From: Thuidium tamariscinum
Lineage: Eukaryota; Streptophyta; Bryopsida; Hypnales; Thuidiaceae
Length of the DNA: 64,000 bases
NCBI GenBank assembly: GCA_947034885.2
Contig: OX344751.2
Coordinates: forward strand, 18,662,001 to 18,726,000
Direction: 5' to 3'
Shown here: piece after piece, positions 1-11,425 of the stretch
Numbering within the stretch: position 1 is the first letter of the stretch
Layout of the letters: each line of letters starts with the position of its first letter
The notes under the pieces: generated by a model
What the model saw: the letters and a program-made list of their open reading frames with translations, nothing else
What the model was told of the DNA's origin: nothing
Databases searched by the model: none
Position numbers and translations under genes: made by a program

Positions 1-240
1 AGGCCAACTAACTTGCCTGCCCCTTAAAAGCTCAAAACAAAACGAAAGTCAAAGCCTAAAAACAGAAACGGAATGCCAACAAGGCAAAAGAAAATCCGAA
101 ACAACCAATCGGAGCCCAACCGGATTATCTGGAAAGGTCCAGCCAGTTGTTCCTAAAGTTCCGGATTGGGGCCCACATCCAGGAAATCCGTCCAGGAAAT
201 TTCCGTCCAAAAATCAAAATCCTACCTACTAAACTATATC

Positions 241-2216
241 CTACTTACGCTTACGCTTCGATGTAGTACCCGCGGGCGGAACTGAACTCCTCCGCGTCAC
301 TGCCTTGGGAGGGGGAGCCTTCTTGGTGGCGGATCGGGTCTGCCTCTTCTCAATCGGAACCGGTGGCGTTCCGCTGTCTTCCGTCGAGGTTTCATCCGAA
401 TCCGCCTCGAAGCTTTCCGACCGCTCCAGTTCTTGGAATCCGCCCTGCTCCCTAGCTTCATCACGGATGATGAGGGGCGGATTGTCTTCCCTGTCCGAGT
501 CATCCAAGATGACTGTCTTGCTGCGCGGATCCTTGCCCGGAATCCTATCTGGCTCGTTCATGTGGGCAAACTTCTCCAGATTCTCCCTGGCCGGATTCGC
601 TAGGGCCTTCATCCGGATCTCCAAGTCGATCCGTGGTGATGCCCTCTTCTCTTGCGGTTCCGTAGGTGTGTTGGACCGTCCGGCCGCATTCAGATCCGAT
701 CCGAGCTCGCTGAGGTTCTTCACGACCGGTGAGTTTCCGAATAACTTCCGATCCGTCGACATCCGTCCTTGCGCTCCGGGGCTGAAGTCCGTATAAACCT
801 GCTAGTTGAGCAAGCTCGACAGGCCTTCCCCCAATTCCGGATTGAGAGCCCCAATTAAGGCCCTCATCTCCTTCAATACCCCTTCCATCTTGGCCTGGTA
901 ATCCACCAAGATGGTGAGGACTTTCGATCCGGTGACGTGCCCCTCCGTCATCAGCCGGGCGGAAAACAGTTTGGCCCTCATCACTGTTTCCGCTGGCTAG
1001 GCCACCAACTCTTGTAGGTTCTGAACCAAGGTGGTGGCCTCGCCGATCTTCCCGTTGGTGACACTGAGATCACTCTCCAGGTATGTCACCGTATTACGGA
1101 GCCCATTCCGCTCCTCTTCCGCCTTCCGCCGTCCCTCTTCAGCCACCCGGGCCAGATCTTCCGCATGTCGGGTTCGATCCGCCTGGACCCGGGCTTCGTC
1201 CTCCCACTTCCGGATCTCTTCGTCCTTCTTCCGCAACACCTCTTGAGTCGGAAGACGATCGAGGATTTCCGGAATATCCTCGATCTTCACTGCGCCTAGC
1301 TTGGTGACGATCTACTCGAGTGTCGCCTCGCAGTTGTTGCTGTCCGCGTGTGCCATCATGGCGTGTCGGATGATGGTGTCGAAGTGGTTCCGCTTCTTCT
1401 TCCCCAGGGTCGATCCGGGTCTGGATGTCCCCTCTTATCTGGCGTCGTGGATTTCTTCCGTTCCGGCTGGTTGGCCGGCTTCTGCTCTTCGGGGTCTTCG
1501 TCCATCCGCTCGTCCTCTGGGTCCTCCGGCTCCTTCTCCAACTCATCCGTCAAGCCATACTTGAGGATCTGAACTCCCGTCTCATAGCGGAGGAGTTCCG
1601 AGCCACTCAGTACATCATTGTGGTGGTACAGGTGGAATAGATAGGCGCTGATGGTGCTGGTCTTCTCCCGTCCCACATGATCGGCTAGCCGATTAACTAC
1701 ATACTGGAGGACTAGGCTCCAGTTGACTATCCGCTTCTCAAAACACCCGAAGATGGTGTTTGCTACCGTCACCGTGACACGGGTAGGCTTTTTCGGGTAG
1801 AAGATGGGAATCAGGAATTCCAACATCCGTTTGTGCCGGTCGTTCGTGCAATCCGGAACTGAATATCCGTCCTTAGGGTGAGGCGAATTCCGGAACTTGT
1901 TAACACCAAACTTGTCCGTCCAGGGAGCCATCCCTAATCCGGTTTTATCAAACCCGTATACATCCGCCCAGATATCCGGCGACCAGGCACTCGGTCTACC
2001 CCTCACTGTGAGTTGGTACTGATTCGGAACTCCCGAGAGGATTTCCTGCACTATCTCGTCACTCTTCACACTCCACGGGCGTTTGATCAACCCGTGACAC
2101 CCTAGGAAGACTAAATCATCCTCTAACTCCTTCCGATGCTGTGGATCGGAAGGGATGAGTGGCGAAATCACCTTAGCAGTCACTACCGCCCGTTTCGGAT
2201 TGGAGGAACTTGCCAT
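241..2216 (-). pseudogene. Gag-like ORF, broken by one frameshift and three TAG stops
   Basis: Reading starts at the ATG at 2,216 (MASSSNPKR...). The first ~285 codons encode a globular region with W, P and aromatic conservation (motif ANTIFGCFEKRIVNWS) followed by an acidic/basic linker. The frame shifts between about 1,435 and 1,356. It then runs in a single frame to 241, interrupted only by TAG codons at 1,314-1,312, 999-997 and 804-802. The middle part (1,290-997) is strongly coiled-coil (KKDEEIRKWEDEAR...). The C-terminus is acidic, then basic, and ends in KRKRK, which could be a nuclear localisation signal. No zinc knuckle or protease is seen. The layout suits a retroelement gag or another plant transposon accessory protein. 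I do not recognise the exact family. Confidence 0.5.
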
Positions 2217-2384
2217 CTCTCCGCCCGAGTCGGAACTTGTCGGTGCGGTCGGCACCGACCCTGAACTAAACCCGGAACCGATCTCTACTGCTCACCACTC
2301 TTTCTCTCTCCATACGTGCTCCAGAACCTGCACACAAGCCGTACCTCGATTTGCCAAATCGAAAAGGAAAAATGAAGTGGAGTG

Positions 2385-2400
2385 GAGGGGTTTATATACC
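2385..2400 (-). promoter_or_regulatory. TATA box of the gag-like transcript
   Basis: On the minus strand the sequence TATATAAA lies at 2,398-2,391, about 175 bp upstream of the ATG at 2,216. Spacing and direction suit a core promoter driving the gag-like ORF, as in an LTR. The following leader contains a purine-rich GAGAGAGAAAGAG stretch. Confidence 0.5.
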
Positions 2401-2699
2401 AGTCGGTACCCTACGTTCCCAGTTCCCCTCGGAACGGCGCGACGTTCCCCGGCCGTTACGCTAGTTTCCGTAGGTCGGCAGCGTAGACCCGTAGGTGCCG
2501 ACTATCCGGAATTGGTTCGGATCCGTCTTTAGGTATACCGGATCCGTCTTTGTCAAGTTCCGTCTTCCGAAAAGTTCCGTTCCGGAGACTAGAGAATCCC
2601 GATCCGGAAACTTATACCCTTAATCCGGAAATTCTCCTTGCTCAATCCGGTTCAGACGGATCCCAAGGGAAAAAGACCCTAATTGTCTTCGTTTCCCCA

Positions 2700-3482
2700 T
2701 ATCTAACCCTAAAATTTTGAAAAATTGGGCTATTCTATATACTATCTTCCTATTTTACTTACATGATATTTTCGGACTGTGACAATTATAATTAGCAAAT
2801 TGCTAATTTTCTAGATTTGGATTTTATGACTAAGCTATATCAAAGTTTCACTAGACTAAAGAGTTTTCACTCTGAAAATTTATAGTAATTACATGTCTAA
2901 TCTAGATTTTCATATTTATTTTTAAATTCATGATTTTCATTTGTTAATATTCCAAAAAAAGTCTTCAAAAAAGTGCCTTTAATTATATTGAATTGTTTAT
3001 TTTGATAGTTTGGAGTGTTTTCACCTCGTACAAGGGATCAATTTTACATTTTTATTGTAGCATCACTACAAAGGTGATTGAACAATCATATAGATTATCA
3101 AAATTTTCATTCATTAATTCCAAGTATAGATTCAAATAGTTTAATTATAGACAAGAAGGTGCCTCCTTGCAATTTAATTTATAAAAGTGACATGATCTAT
3201 GGTGATTGTTAATAGTTGCATCTCCTAAAGAAGTAGAAGTATCATTTTTTCAACCATGCAATCTAAAACAATCTTGAATTTTAAAAGATATAGAAAGTCA
3301 AAATGTGCAACTTATATGCATGAGTGCAAAAATAATTTGGAATATAGCATATATGGAGTATCCCAAATTATATCATAAATTCATAGCACATGCATTTGTT
3401 GCCCTTGTGATTAAATTGCCCAATCTAATATGCACATGTGCATGATCAAGATGTCCAAATCAAAACATGTAAAGAAACTACA

Positions 3483-3513
<31 letters not shown>

Positions 3514-4377
3514 TTTTAGCACTATTTTCTACTAGTTCTTTATAAGACATCATACTCATGCTTTAAGCTAATCAAATCCCTAAAACTCTTTCATATAGTT
3601 CAAATGTTTGATAATGTCAAGATGTGTGAATTGCAACTTAAAAGGATAATTTTTCATGACTTCCAAATAGAAGTTGTATAATGTAATGTATAAGATAGCC
3701 ACACCTAAATTTATGTAAATAAGCATAATTATGGTTTTTAGTATTAAACTATATTTATTATTGTTGAACTTTGTTTGAAATGGATCTCTAAATACTCTTA
3801 GTTTGTCTTTTTGAACAACATATAAATAAACATTGCATTTACAAATATTTGATCATAGATATATCTAAAATCGACCAAAGTATTCATAATTAAGGAATTA
3901 ACACATTAGGCAAGAATTGAAATGGTAGAATTTTAGTAAAAAGGTCAAAATTCAATGCACTTATCTTTAATAATGTCCATAAGATTGAATCTATCATTAC
4001 ACATACCAATATTTATTGATGACATATAAAATTTTAAATATTAATTTCTTCATAAAATTGCTTGGAAATTCAATATTTGAGAATTTTTGAGAATTTTAGT
4101 TTTTTTACTAATTGAAATTATGTTTGCATTGGCATCTTTTGAATTGTGGAAAAGACATCTTTTGGATTTAGAAAACACTCATTCATTACAAAGGAGAGAA
4201 TTAGAATCTATAGAATTCAACATATTGGAAAATTGTATCAAGAAACTCTAACAATTTGAATGAGTGAAATTGAACATTGTAAAAAGACAAAGTGGTATCT
4301 CAATAGGCAACCTCAAAATTTATTTGGGTTAATGCAATCTAAAAGGTCCTCTATTATTACGAATGCCTCACAAATAG
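2700..4377. other. AT-rich intergenic DNA, no gene seen
   Basis: The composition drops sharply to AT-rich. No ORF of interest, RNA gene or clear repeat end is visible apart from the microsatellite at 3,483-3,513. Confidence 0.6.
3483..3513. repeat. Compound microsatellite (TA)n(GA)n
   Basis: About eight AT/TA dinucleotides run straight into about seven GA dinucleotides. This is a simple sequence repeat that is likely to vary in length between individuals. Confidence 0.9.
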
Positions 4378-5338
4378 TTAACCCCTAAAGCCTTGAACTG
4401 CATTTTTTGGCAATATAGAAATTTTAGGCAGCTTACTATGAATAGAGTTTTTATTTTTATTTTTTGAAATTTTTACAGAACATGTGTTCAAGAAGTGGCT
4501 TTAAGGCCCAACAATTTTCATAACTTTTGACTACACAATTTTAAAGTTATGGCATAAAAATTTGATTTCCTTTGAACTACGGACAGCCTGGGTAGCAAGA
4601 AAAACTTCTTCAAAAATTGTTTTTTTGAGAAATAAAAATTTGAAATAGGTTTATTACATTGTTATCTATGTGGAAAGATTTAAACCATTCCATTTCAATA
4701 AATGAGTCAAAATTTATAAGGAATCTTAGTTTGTGGTAGTTTGTGGGTAGTTATAGAATTTCTACTCGACTCTACAAAAAAGTTTGAAATTATTATTTTA
4801 ATTAAATTTTAAATATTTTTGAAAACAAAACTAAAAAATTGGGTGAAGATTTTTTATTACAATATTTTAACCATTGGGATTGTAATTTTTCATTTTTATA
4901 ACTAAATTGTTCACAATTTAGTATTTTCAAGCATTGTCTACTTCTTTCTACTTACTATTTTTTTCCTATATGTTGTACAATTCCAAATGATTTGAATTTT
5001 TTTGACCATATAGCCAACTTGAATTGTAAAATGAATTCAAAGAATAACCATCGTTTTGAGTATTTTTTTCATACAAATGTGACCTTGTGAAGTGCAGCTG
5101 CTCAGATTTTTGTAGGGATTCAAAAAGGATTCCTGCTAGTTCAAATGTTAATATCTTGCAATCTACAGGGTGAAAGTTTCTAAAAAAAATCCCACATCTT
5201 TTCAAACCACCTAACTACAAGATCCTACGGTTAAATATGTCAAAAAATGTTTTTTTTCAAAAAAATTGCACTTGTACTAGAAATCGCAGTTTTGTGGTGA
5301 TTTTGGTGGAAACATAGTCAAAAACCTTTAGGGATTAA
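4378..5338 (+). mobile_element. piggyBac-like non-autonomous element, TTAA-flanked (copy C)
   Basis: The element is flanked by TTAA at 4,378-4,381 and 5,335-5,338. It starts CCCCTAAAG and ends CCTTTAGGGA, giving short inverted ends. Its interior is closely similar to 13,386-14,338 and related to 20,693-21,622 (same orientation) and 29,295-30,259 (inverted). Shared internal blocks include one at about 4,500-4,560 (GGCCCAACAATTTTCATAAC) and one at about 5,215-5,240. No transposase is encoded; small ORFs inside are chance. TTAA duplication plus CCC ends are the hallmarks of the piggyBac superfamily. The class is inferred from the ends alone. Confidence 0.7.
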
Positions 5339-7247
5339 ACAATTCATCATTATGCCTATATATAGATGATTTCATGCATCTTTCATAGAAAAATATGAAA
5401 AATGCATCTATATGTAATGTCCTTCCCTTGGATTTTTTCTTATAGTTTTTTGTAATAACCAATACATCTCACCATCAAAAAAAATCATATGAATTATTAA
5501 TATGTATTTTCTTGCCAAATTTTCTAAAAGTCCAAAACCTTTCTATAAAAGGAACTAGAAGGAGGTGAAAAGGAACTTGTATCCTCTAACTTTGATTTCA
5601 AAAATTAATGAGGAGCTCCTATATACTTGAAGTGCATCACCTCATTTTTGTATTGTTACCGTACCATATTGAACTTACCAAAAATAATGAGAAGTAGTAT
5701 ATGAAGCCCAATGTACACCAAAGGGGTAGGACTCAAAGTGCTCATTCATTGCAAAGTGAAGTTGGAAGAGAGCCATTGTTTGGCTAAAACAGTTGCCTTT
5801 GTAGGGGCTTCTATCCCATGTTAAAGTGAAAGAGTCCCCTCAGCATTATTAGTTAATAATGTTATGTTTTGGCATTTTACATCAATCTAAAATCATGTCT
5901 TCCAAGACAACTTCTCAAATTTTTGGCCCCTTCATTTATATTGTAAACAAGACCTTAGAGAGCCTTACAATGCACATAATTCCAAAATTGTTACAAAATA
6001 GTGTTATTTGTATAGGATGTTGTGATTCAATTAGATTGTATATTAAGAAGATGGAATCAATGCATCAACAAAGCTTAGAATGAACTTGTCTTGTCTCAAG
6101 AAACATTTCTATACTTTTTTCATACGAAAGATTCTCTTTTGTGCAAAGTTTAGTTCTAAAGCTAAGCTATTGGATTCTTAGAATCTTCAATTGTAAATTA
6201 CTGCAAGAAACTAAGTTTGTTCAAATATACTCCCTTGGTCTCCAAATAAATCTAAGGGTTCTTAGAAATTGCTAGATTAACACATGATTTGTTTCCATGT
6301 TGAGGAGATTGTATAGTTCTTCTAACCTCTACTAAACCCCATTAGGTATGAAAGAATAGAAGTCAATAGTGAAGCAACACATGTTGAAAACAAGTAATGA
6401 AATTGTCCAATTTTTGCCTTTTTTGGAATTGCTCCAAAGGTATTGATTTTGATCATTATCTATCATAACATTCAGTAGCCCATACTGCCTTTCCCTTTGT
6501 AAAGTCCCCATCACCTAATTTCATCTGACATGTCTTGAAGTTTGCAACTTTAGTTACTGAATGGTGTGGAATATTCCACACCATTTCATCCGCTGGGAGG
6601 CAATGTGACAGGCTACTACTGAATGTTACGATGCAACCTTGATGTAGTGACATCTATTGATTTTGTTTGTGTTCAATTCCAACCTTATCCTCCGAATCAA
6701 CTCATGGACATTCTCAACAAGAGATTTGCTAGTAGTAATTTTATATAGCTGTGGGTTGACTTCTTTGCCTTGGGGTTAGAGGATTGAATTGCAGTATAGT
6801 CTTTGGAGTGTGGCATGAATGGATGCTTTTGTTTCCGGGTGTTCAAACTAGCTTTCGAAAAAAGAGGGAAAGAAGATGGATCCTGGCGTCAATGTTGAAC
6901 TGAATGCTGGAGCTTTGGGAGACCACTCCCTCGTGTTCAAGGAAGATTCCATTTTCCCCCTGTTCTAGTTTCCAAAATTAAGTGGCTTCCTTTACAGGAT
7001 CTCCCGCCGTCAGTCCATTATTTACTTTTATATGAATTTTAAAATTGTCTCGAGACAGTAAGTTGCTCCGTGATAACCATGTTCTTCAGTTATCATTCAG
7101 TTGCCATCAATGCTTAACTGCATTTGGCAACGAAATGAGGGAGCACAGCCTCGGGGTCGGGGGGAAACGCTCGGCCACACCAAGTCCTTCCAGGGTTGGG
7201 GTGAACTGGCCCCCTCGCTCAGCCGGCCACTCCAAGTAATTCCAGGC
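5339..7247. other. Intergenic DNA, no gene seen; one perfect palindrome
   Basis: No convincing coding region is present. From about 6,900 the composition becomes less AT-rich. A perfect 26-bp palindrome lies at 6,560-6,585 and is listed separately. Confidence 0.55.
6560..6585. repeat. Perfect 26-bp palindrome
   Basis: The sequence AATGGTGTGGAAT is followed directly by its exact reverse complement. A diverged relative lies at about 28,762-28,787 (GGTGCGGAATATTTTGCACC). It may be the core of a small foldback element or a dimeric protein-binding site; its function is unknown. Confidence 0.8.
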
Positions 7248-7640
7248 GTGCAAGTAAAACAAAAAGTCCCCTACTTTTGTGCTTAACTAATTTACTTAGT
7301 TCATTTTTCCCAATTATTTTGGGGCCTCTGATTGCAATTATGAATTCAGAATTTCCAAAAAGGATTATTTACAAGAAATAAAAAATTTCAGCATTTTTCC
7401 AAGTGGCCACTTAGGGGTCAGTTCACCCCGGCCACATTCTAGTGAGGGGTGCAAGTAAAAATAAAAGTCCCCTATTTGGGACCCAAGTAATTTACCTAAT
7501 ACACCTCCCCTTGTTAATTTGGGGCCTTTGATTGCGAATATGGTGAATTCAGAATTTTGCAAATTTAATCATGCGTGGAAAATAGAAGATTTCAGCGTTT
7601 TCCCAAGTGTCCGAGCGAGGGGGTCAGTTCACTCAAGCAC
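7248..7640. repeat. Tandem dimer of a ~200-bp unit
   Basis: Two diverged units start with GTGCAAGTAAAA at 7,248 and 7,449. Both contain GTCCCCTA, GGGGCCT-TGATTGC, AATTCAGAATTT and an end block reading GGGGTCAGTTCAC. A further GC-rich partial unit lies just upstream (7,130-7,247, with GGGTGAACTGG). No gene is associated with it. Confidence 0.7.
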
Positions 7641-7654
7641 TGACTGTGAGGGAT

Positions 7655-8880
7655 TAAGGTAGAAGGCTCTTAAATGGAGCGGGTTCTAAAATGGTGCCCT
7701 ATCTTAACCCCTAAAGGACTGAGGCATTTTCTGGCTTGAAAACCACTCAAAACTGCCATGTTTGCTACTTCCTCCCAAAAAAACAAAAAAAACAATTTTA
7801 TTAGAATCTAACCGTAGGATCTTGTAAATTACTTGTCTGAGATCAAGTGGTAAAAATTTCATGAAGTTTGACCGTACCAATTGGAAGATATTAGCATTCA
7901 AAGTTGGAAAAAAAAGTTTTTTTGAACTCTGACTTGCAATTTCAGATGACTTTGATTGCCATTTGTTGAATTTTTTTGCACTATGGACCATGAAGTTAAA
8001 ATTTATTATGTTGAACATTTGAGTTGGGATTTAGGGAAACAAATTTCAAAAAACTACTACTTGATTTTCATTCATTAAAAAATTGTTAAGTAGAAGTAGG
8101 TCCAAGATTGAACAAAACACTAAGTTGTTAATACCTTTAAGATGGAATTGAAAAACCATGATCCCAACGGTGAACTTGTTCTTGCAAACATCCTAAACCC
8201 TATCAAAAAAGAAAATTTGAAAAATTTGAAAAATTGCATTCAAAAATGAATTCTGTAAGTTATTTTTTGAAGAAGGTGCTTAGATTGCCCGAAATTCAAG
8301 ATTGTCCGTAACTTTCTCATTATTAGTCCAAATAAAATGAAACAAAGCTTCAGATGTAGAACAAAACAAAATCTTCAAGAAAAAAAAATTTGTGGTTTTT
8401 TTTTTCTGCCCGACGAACTGCTTTTTGGACATAGAATGGCACAACTTTTGCTTCAAAGCACCAATTGAAATAAAAATTATATTTTTGGAAAGCTAATTTG
8501 ATTTCCTATCTTCAAAAAAAGTTTCAAAAAATAATATAAAAAATTCAAGTCACACAAGCCTGCTCGAAATTCCAAGTGTCCCCCAAGGGGACTTTGGTCC
8601 TTTAGGGGTTAAATGTATAGAACTTGTACATGTTTCTTTTTCATCGCTTTCAGCAGGGTACTGACAATGTACATTTTAGCTAGGGCACCATTTTAGAACC
8701 CTATGCCCTTTCAACTTAAAAATTTGATAACTAATTCAAAAAAGCTCAGAAAAATATGAAACAACTTGGGTTAGATGTCAATTCTACTTGTTTTTCAAGG
8801 AAAAAATATTTCTAGAAGTTTTATCTCCCTGAAATTCTGTTTCAGCCTTTAGATGGTCCATTATAGGACCTCTTACCTTA
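7655..8880 (+). mobile_element. Tigger/pogo-like MITE, interrupted by a TTAA element
   Basis: TA at 7,655-7,656 and 8,879-8,880 flanks inverted ends AGGTAGAAGGCTCTTAAATG and the reverse complement of CATTATAGGACCTCTTACCT. The outer parts (7,657-7,703 and 8,613-8,878) share the block AAACAACTTGGGTTAGATG with the MITEs at 10,299, 17,792 and 59,232. The element is split by the TTAA-flanked insertion at 7,704-8,612. The ends match those of the transposase-bearing element at 23,072-27,353, so this is probably a deletion derivative of that family. Confidence 0.7.
7704..8612 (-). mobile_element. piggyBac-like non-autonomous element (copy B), nested in a MITE
   Basis: TTAA at 7,704-7,707 and 8,609-8,612 flanks 12-bp inverted ends CCCCTAAAGGAC. 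The internal block at about 7,808-7,890 (AACCGTAGGATCTTGTA..., GGAAGATATTAGCATT) matches the inverse orientation of copies C, D and E. It is therefore the same broad family in reverse orientation. It has no coding capacity. Confidence 0.7.
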
Positions 8881-8969
8881 AATCCTCATACTGACGGCAA
8901 GTTATTTGTGCAAGGACAGGCGTTCTGACAATTTCAACCGGTAAAAAACTGAAAACATGGTCTGGTAAC

Positions 8970-9938
8970 TTAACCCCTCACCGCCCAAGAGGACCAAAAG
9001 TGTCCATGCAGTTAGACTCAAAGTGCTGTTACTTTTGCATCCAATGTCCAAATTCATTGAAACTTGTTGGAAAAGTTGCGCATTTTAATCTAATTCTTAT
9101 GGAAGAAATTTCAAATCAATAAAAGACATATTCAGTTTTTGAGAGCCATTCAAAGTTCACAGGTTCATTTAGATGCAGCACACTGCATTGTGACGGCTGC
9201 AACTTTGGGGGATTGTATCTTTTTCATAAAATCTTTTTTTTTGATAAAATTTGTTGTGTTTTGTTCCTCTCAAGGTCTAGTCATTGTGCAAAATTTTTCA
9301 TGCCAATCCAAGTTGTTTTGAATGTTTGGGAGCAATTCGAAGTTCAAAATCTAGACATTTTTGCATTTCAGTCAACTTTGGCGGCTCGTAACTTCTTCAT
9401 ACATGATTGCTTTTCAATAATATTTGTTGGAAAAGTGTCACTTACTAATCTATTTTGTGTGGCTAAAATTTCAGATCCATCTAAGACGTTTTGAGTGACT
9501 GAGAAGCATTTTGGTAGAAGGAGCTTCAGCCACAGTTGTGATTTTTTCATCTTTTTTCACTGGTTTTTGACATTTCAAATCCATTTTTCAAACGAAATGA
9601 GTGATTTTTATGAATTTTTTTTCCACCGAAGTGTTTATATTATGGTTTTGAATCACTTTGTAGTTTAATGTTTTTTCATTTGAGTTGGTTTAGAAATCCA
9701 ATTTCACCTCCAAATGTGTTTTTAAGAAAATTTCAGCACCTTTTTTGAACACTAAAACATTATAATCTTTCAATCTATACGGTCAAATGACCCAAAATTT
9801 GTTCCACACCATCTAAAAGATGCACACTACAAGATTGTACGGTTGAGATCTTCATACCTTACTCTAATTTTGAATTTTCAGACTTGCAAAGGCAGGCAGT
9901 TTTTAAGCATGGTTGGACCTTGGGCGGTGAGGGGTTAA
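8970..9938 (+). mobile_element. piggyBac-like non-autonomous element, 16-bp perfect ends (copy A)
   Basis: TTAA at 8,970-8,973 and 9,935-9,938 flanks perfect inverted ends CCCCTCACCGCCCAAG. The inner sequence shares an ATTATAATCTTTCAA block with 47,347-47,999, but the ends differ from the CCCCTAAAGG group, so this is a separate subfamily. Short ORFs at 9,139-9,550 lie on both strands and look like chance. The right end is followed by TTAAG repeats. Confidence 0.72.
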
Positions 9939-9975
9939 GTTAAGTTAAGTCGGAGGGGAGGGAGGGAGGGAGGGA
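9935..9975. repeat. Simple repeats (TTAAG)3 and (GGGA)n
   Basis: The right TTAA of the preceding element is the first of three TTAAG units. These are followed by five GGGA-type units. Confidence 0.85.
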
Positions 9976-10298
9976 TACCGCTGGCCGAGGACGGATCATT
10001 CTGTCCACTCTACTCTATCAGTATCATAACTTCATTTTGTAGGTTCACAAATATAGTTAGTTTGCAAATATAAAAAGCAAAGTTTCTTTTTTTGAAAATG
10101 GTGCCCAGGGATTTTGAAATTTGAAATTCGGTATACTGTACTGTATATGCTTCCGGTGCAAGCTAATTACTGAGGCAACTAACTAAAGGGAGCAACTGGA
10201 ATCACCACTGTTGGGTACTGTGGTAGGGCAATTTCATCCACTTCTAGATACCTAGGAAACCACCCCTATGATACCTTGAGAACCATTTGCTTAACCCC

Positions 10299-10712
10299 TA
10301 AGGTAGAAGGTCCTGAAATGGACCAACTAAGCACTGAATCTGAATTTCGGGCAGGTGAAACTTCTTGAAATAATTTTCAGTAAATTTTTATTGAAAGACA
10401 AGAGGAATTGGCATCTAACCCAAGTTGTTTTACATTTTTTGGATCATTTTTGAATTAGTTATGAATTTTCAAACGAGATGTGTCGTAGGTCCTTATTTAT
10501 GATCCTAGGTCCTTCTTAAAGTGTTCATTGCAGCTTCCAGAGAAAAATGGGAAAAGCAAAGGAAATGATTAGCTCTTAGAATAATGAATAATATTTTTCT
10601 TGATTCATTCAATGACTACGGATGTCAATTTAGTAACCACATCTAGTCCATTCAACTACCATTTATAGGGTCCATTATTAATGCCCGCTCCATTTTAGGA
10701 CCTCCTACTTTA
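10299..10712 (+). mobile_element. Tigger/pogo-like MITE (~410 bp)
   Basis: TA flanks at 10,299-10,300 and 10,711-10,712. The inverted ends are AGGTAGAAGGTCCTGAAATG and the reverse complement of CATTTTAGGACCTCCTACTT. The inner sequence contains GGCATCTAACCCAAGTTGTT, the reverse complement of the block shared with the other family members. The left flank TTAACCCC resembles the end of a TTAA element, so it may have inserted at the TA in such an end. Confidence 0.72.
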
Positions 10713-10737
10713 AGTGTCAACACATGGACGTTTGAGA

Positions 10738-11150
10738 GCATCCCCACGCCAACACGGCCAATGGTTCAAGCTGGGCATTTGGCTAGGCGTGGCCAAGTTT
10801 ATTGCCTCACAACATGCAAAATAAGGCTCAACAAATGGCTAGCCACGGCCAAATTTCCCGAGCAAACAAGAAAATGGAGTGTGCCCGGCTTTGCTCTGTA
10901 TATGCTTTCGCAGGGCTTTTGAGGTACATTTGACGCATGGGAGGGCTTTTTCATTATGACAACAAGCAAAAGAACCCAGCCACTTCATCCTTACATCATA
11001 TTTTTCCTAGGAAGCCATGTTGGCCCCCCCCCCCCCTCTTGCCTCTTTTGCCGAGCCAAGCCGTGGGGTGACTTCTCTCTACATTGCCTGGCTACCTCTG
11101 TTTTCAAACCTTAACTCGGCCAGGGTCCCCTCTCAAACATGAGGATGCTT
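10738..11150. mobile_element. Possible GC-richer MITE with AGCATCC ends
   Basis: The left end GAGAGCATCCCCAC is approximately repeated inverted at the right end (CATGAGGATGCTT). The interior is GC-richer than its surroundings and includes a run of about 13 C near 11,028. The AGCATCC end resembles the element at 38,530-39,426, but no target duplication could be defined. The right end is interrupted by the MITE that follows. Confidence 0.4.
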
Positions 11151-11425
11151 TAAGGCAGGTTCACCTAAAAGCTCTACAAAGCTATTGTCCCTAGTTACTA
11201 TTAATTGGCTATTCAAATTTTCATATAGTCTTATTGACAAGTGAAAGCACTTTCCAATGCATCAAAGAATGCAGTATTTGGATACTATATGTAGAAGTTA
11301 TTAGCCGTCAAAATTTGATCATGAAAGCTACATCTATAATCTATAGACATAAATGATTTTAGAAATGTACACAAACCATAAATGACCCTTGAAGGTCAAG
11401 TATGCTTTTGGATGTACCCACCTTA
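11151..11425 (+). mobile_element. Tigger/pogo-like MITE (~275 bp), type 2
   Basis: TA flanks at 11,151-11,152 and 11,424-11,425. The inverted ends are AGGCAGGTTCACCTAAAAGC and the reverse complement of GCTTTTGGATGTACCCACCT. The interior is similar to 18,596-18,846 (GTTCAAATTTT-ATAGTCTT, TTCCAA-GCATCAAAGAA). It belongs to the AGGTAGG-end family. Confidence 0.68.

Larger units (their letters stand above)
1..2690 (-). mobile_element. GC-rich island, probable decayed retroelement fragment
   Basis: This block is clearly richer in GC than the AT-rich DNA that follows from about 2,700. On the minus strand it holds a TATA box, a leader and one long gag-like reading frame broken by a frameshift and stops. 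Positions 1-240 lie downstream of that frame and contain no further ORF. The motifs TTCCG and TCCGG recur throughout, in coding and non-coding parts alike. No reverse transcriptase, integrase or matching second LTR is visible, so the left part of the element lies outside the window or is lost. A retroelement is inferred; a plant-specific transposon ORF of another class is possible. Confidence 0.5.

Noticed and set aside
305-796. Long plus-strand ORF opposite the gag-like ORF, and similar antisense ORFs at 1,031-1,640 and 2,155-2,532
   Set aside because: They are shadows in GC-rich coding DNA. Their peptides are Ser/Arg-rich translations of the complement with no domain.
241-804. TAG recoded as glutamine (as in some ulvophyte algae)
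   Set aside because: The S28 gene uses CAG/CAA for Gln and has no in-frame TAG. One hAT TAG lies where Trp is expected. Decay is the simpler reading.
4966-5205. 79-codon minus-strand ORF in copy C, with relatives in copies E (21,226-21,423) and F (29,316-29,561)
   Set aside because: It lies inside non-autonomous elements, differs in reading frame and length between copies, and shows no conserved protein motif. The similarity is explained by shared DNA.
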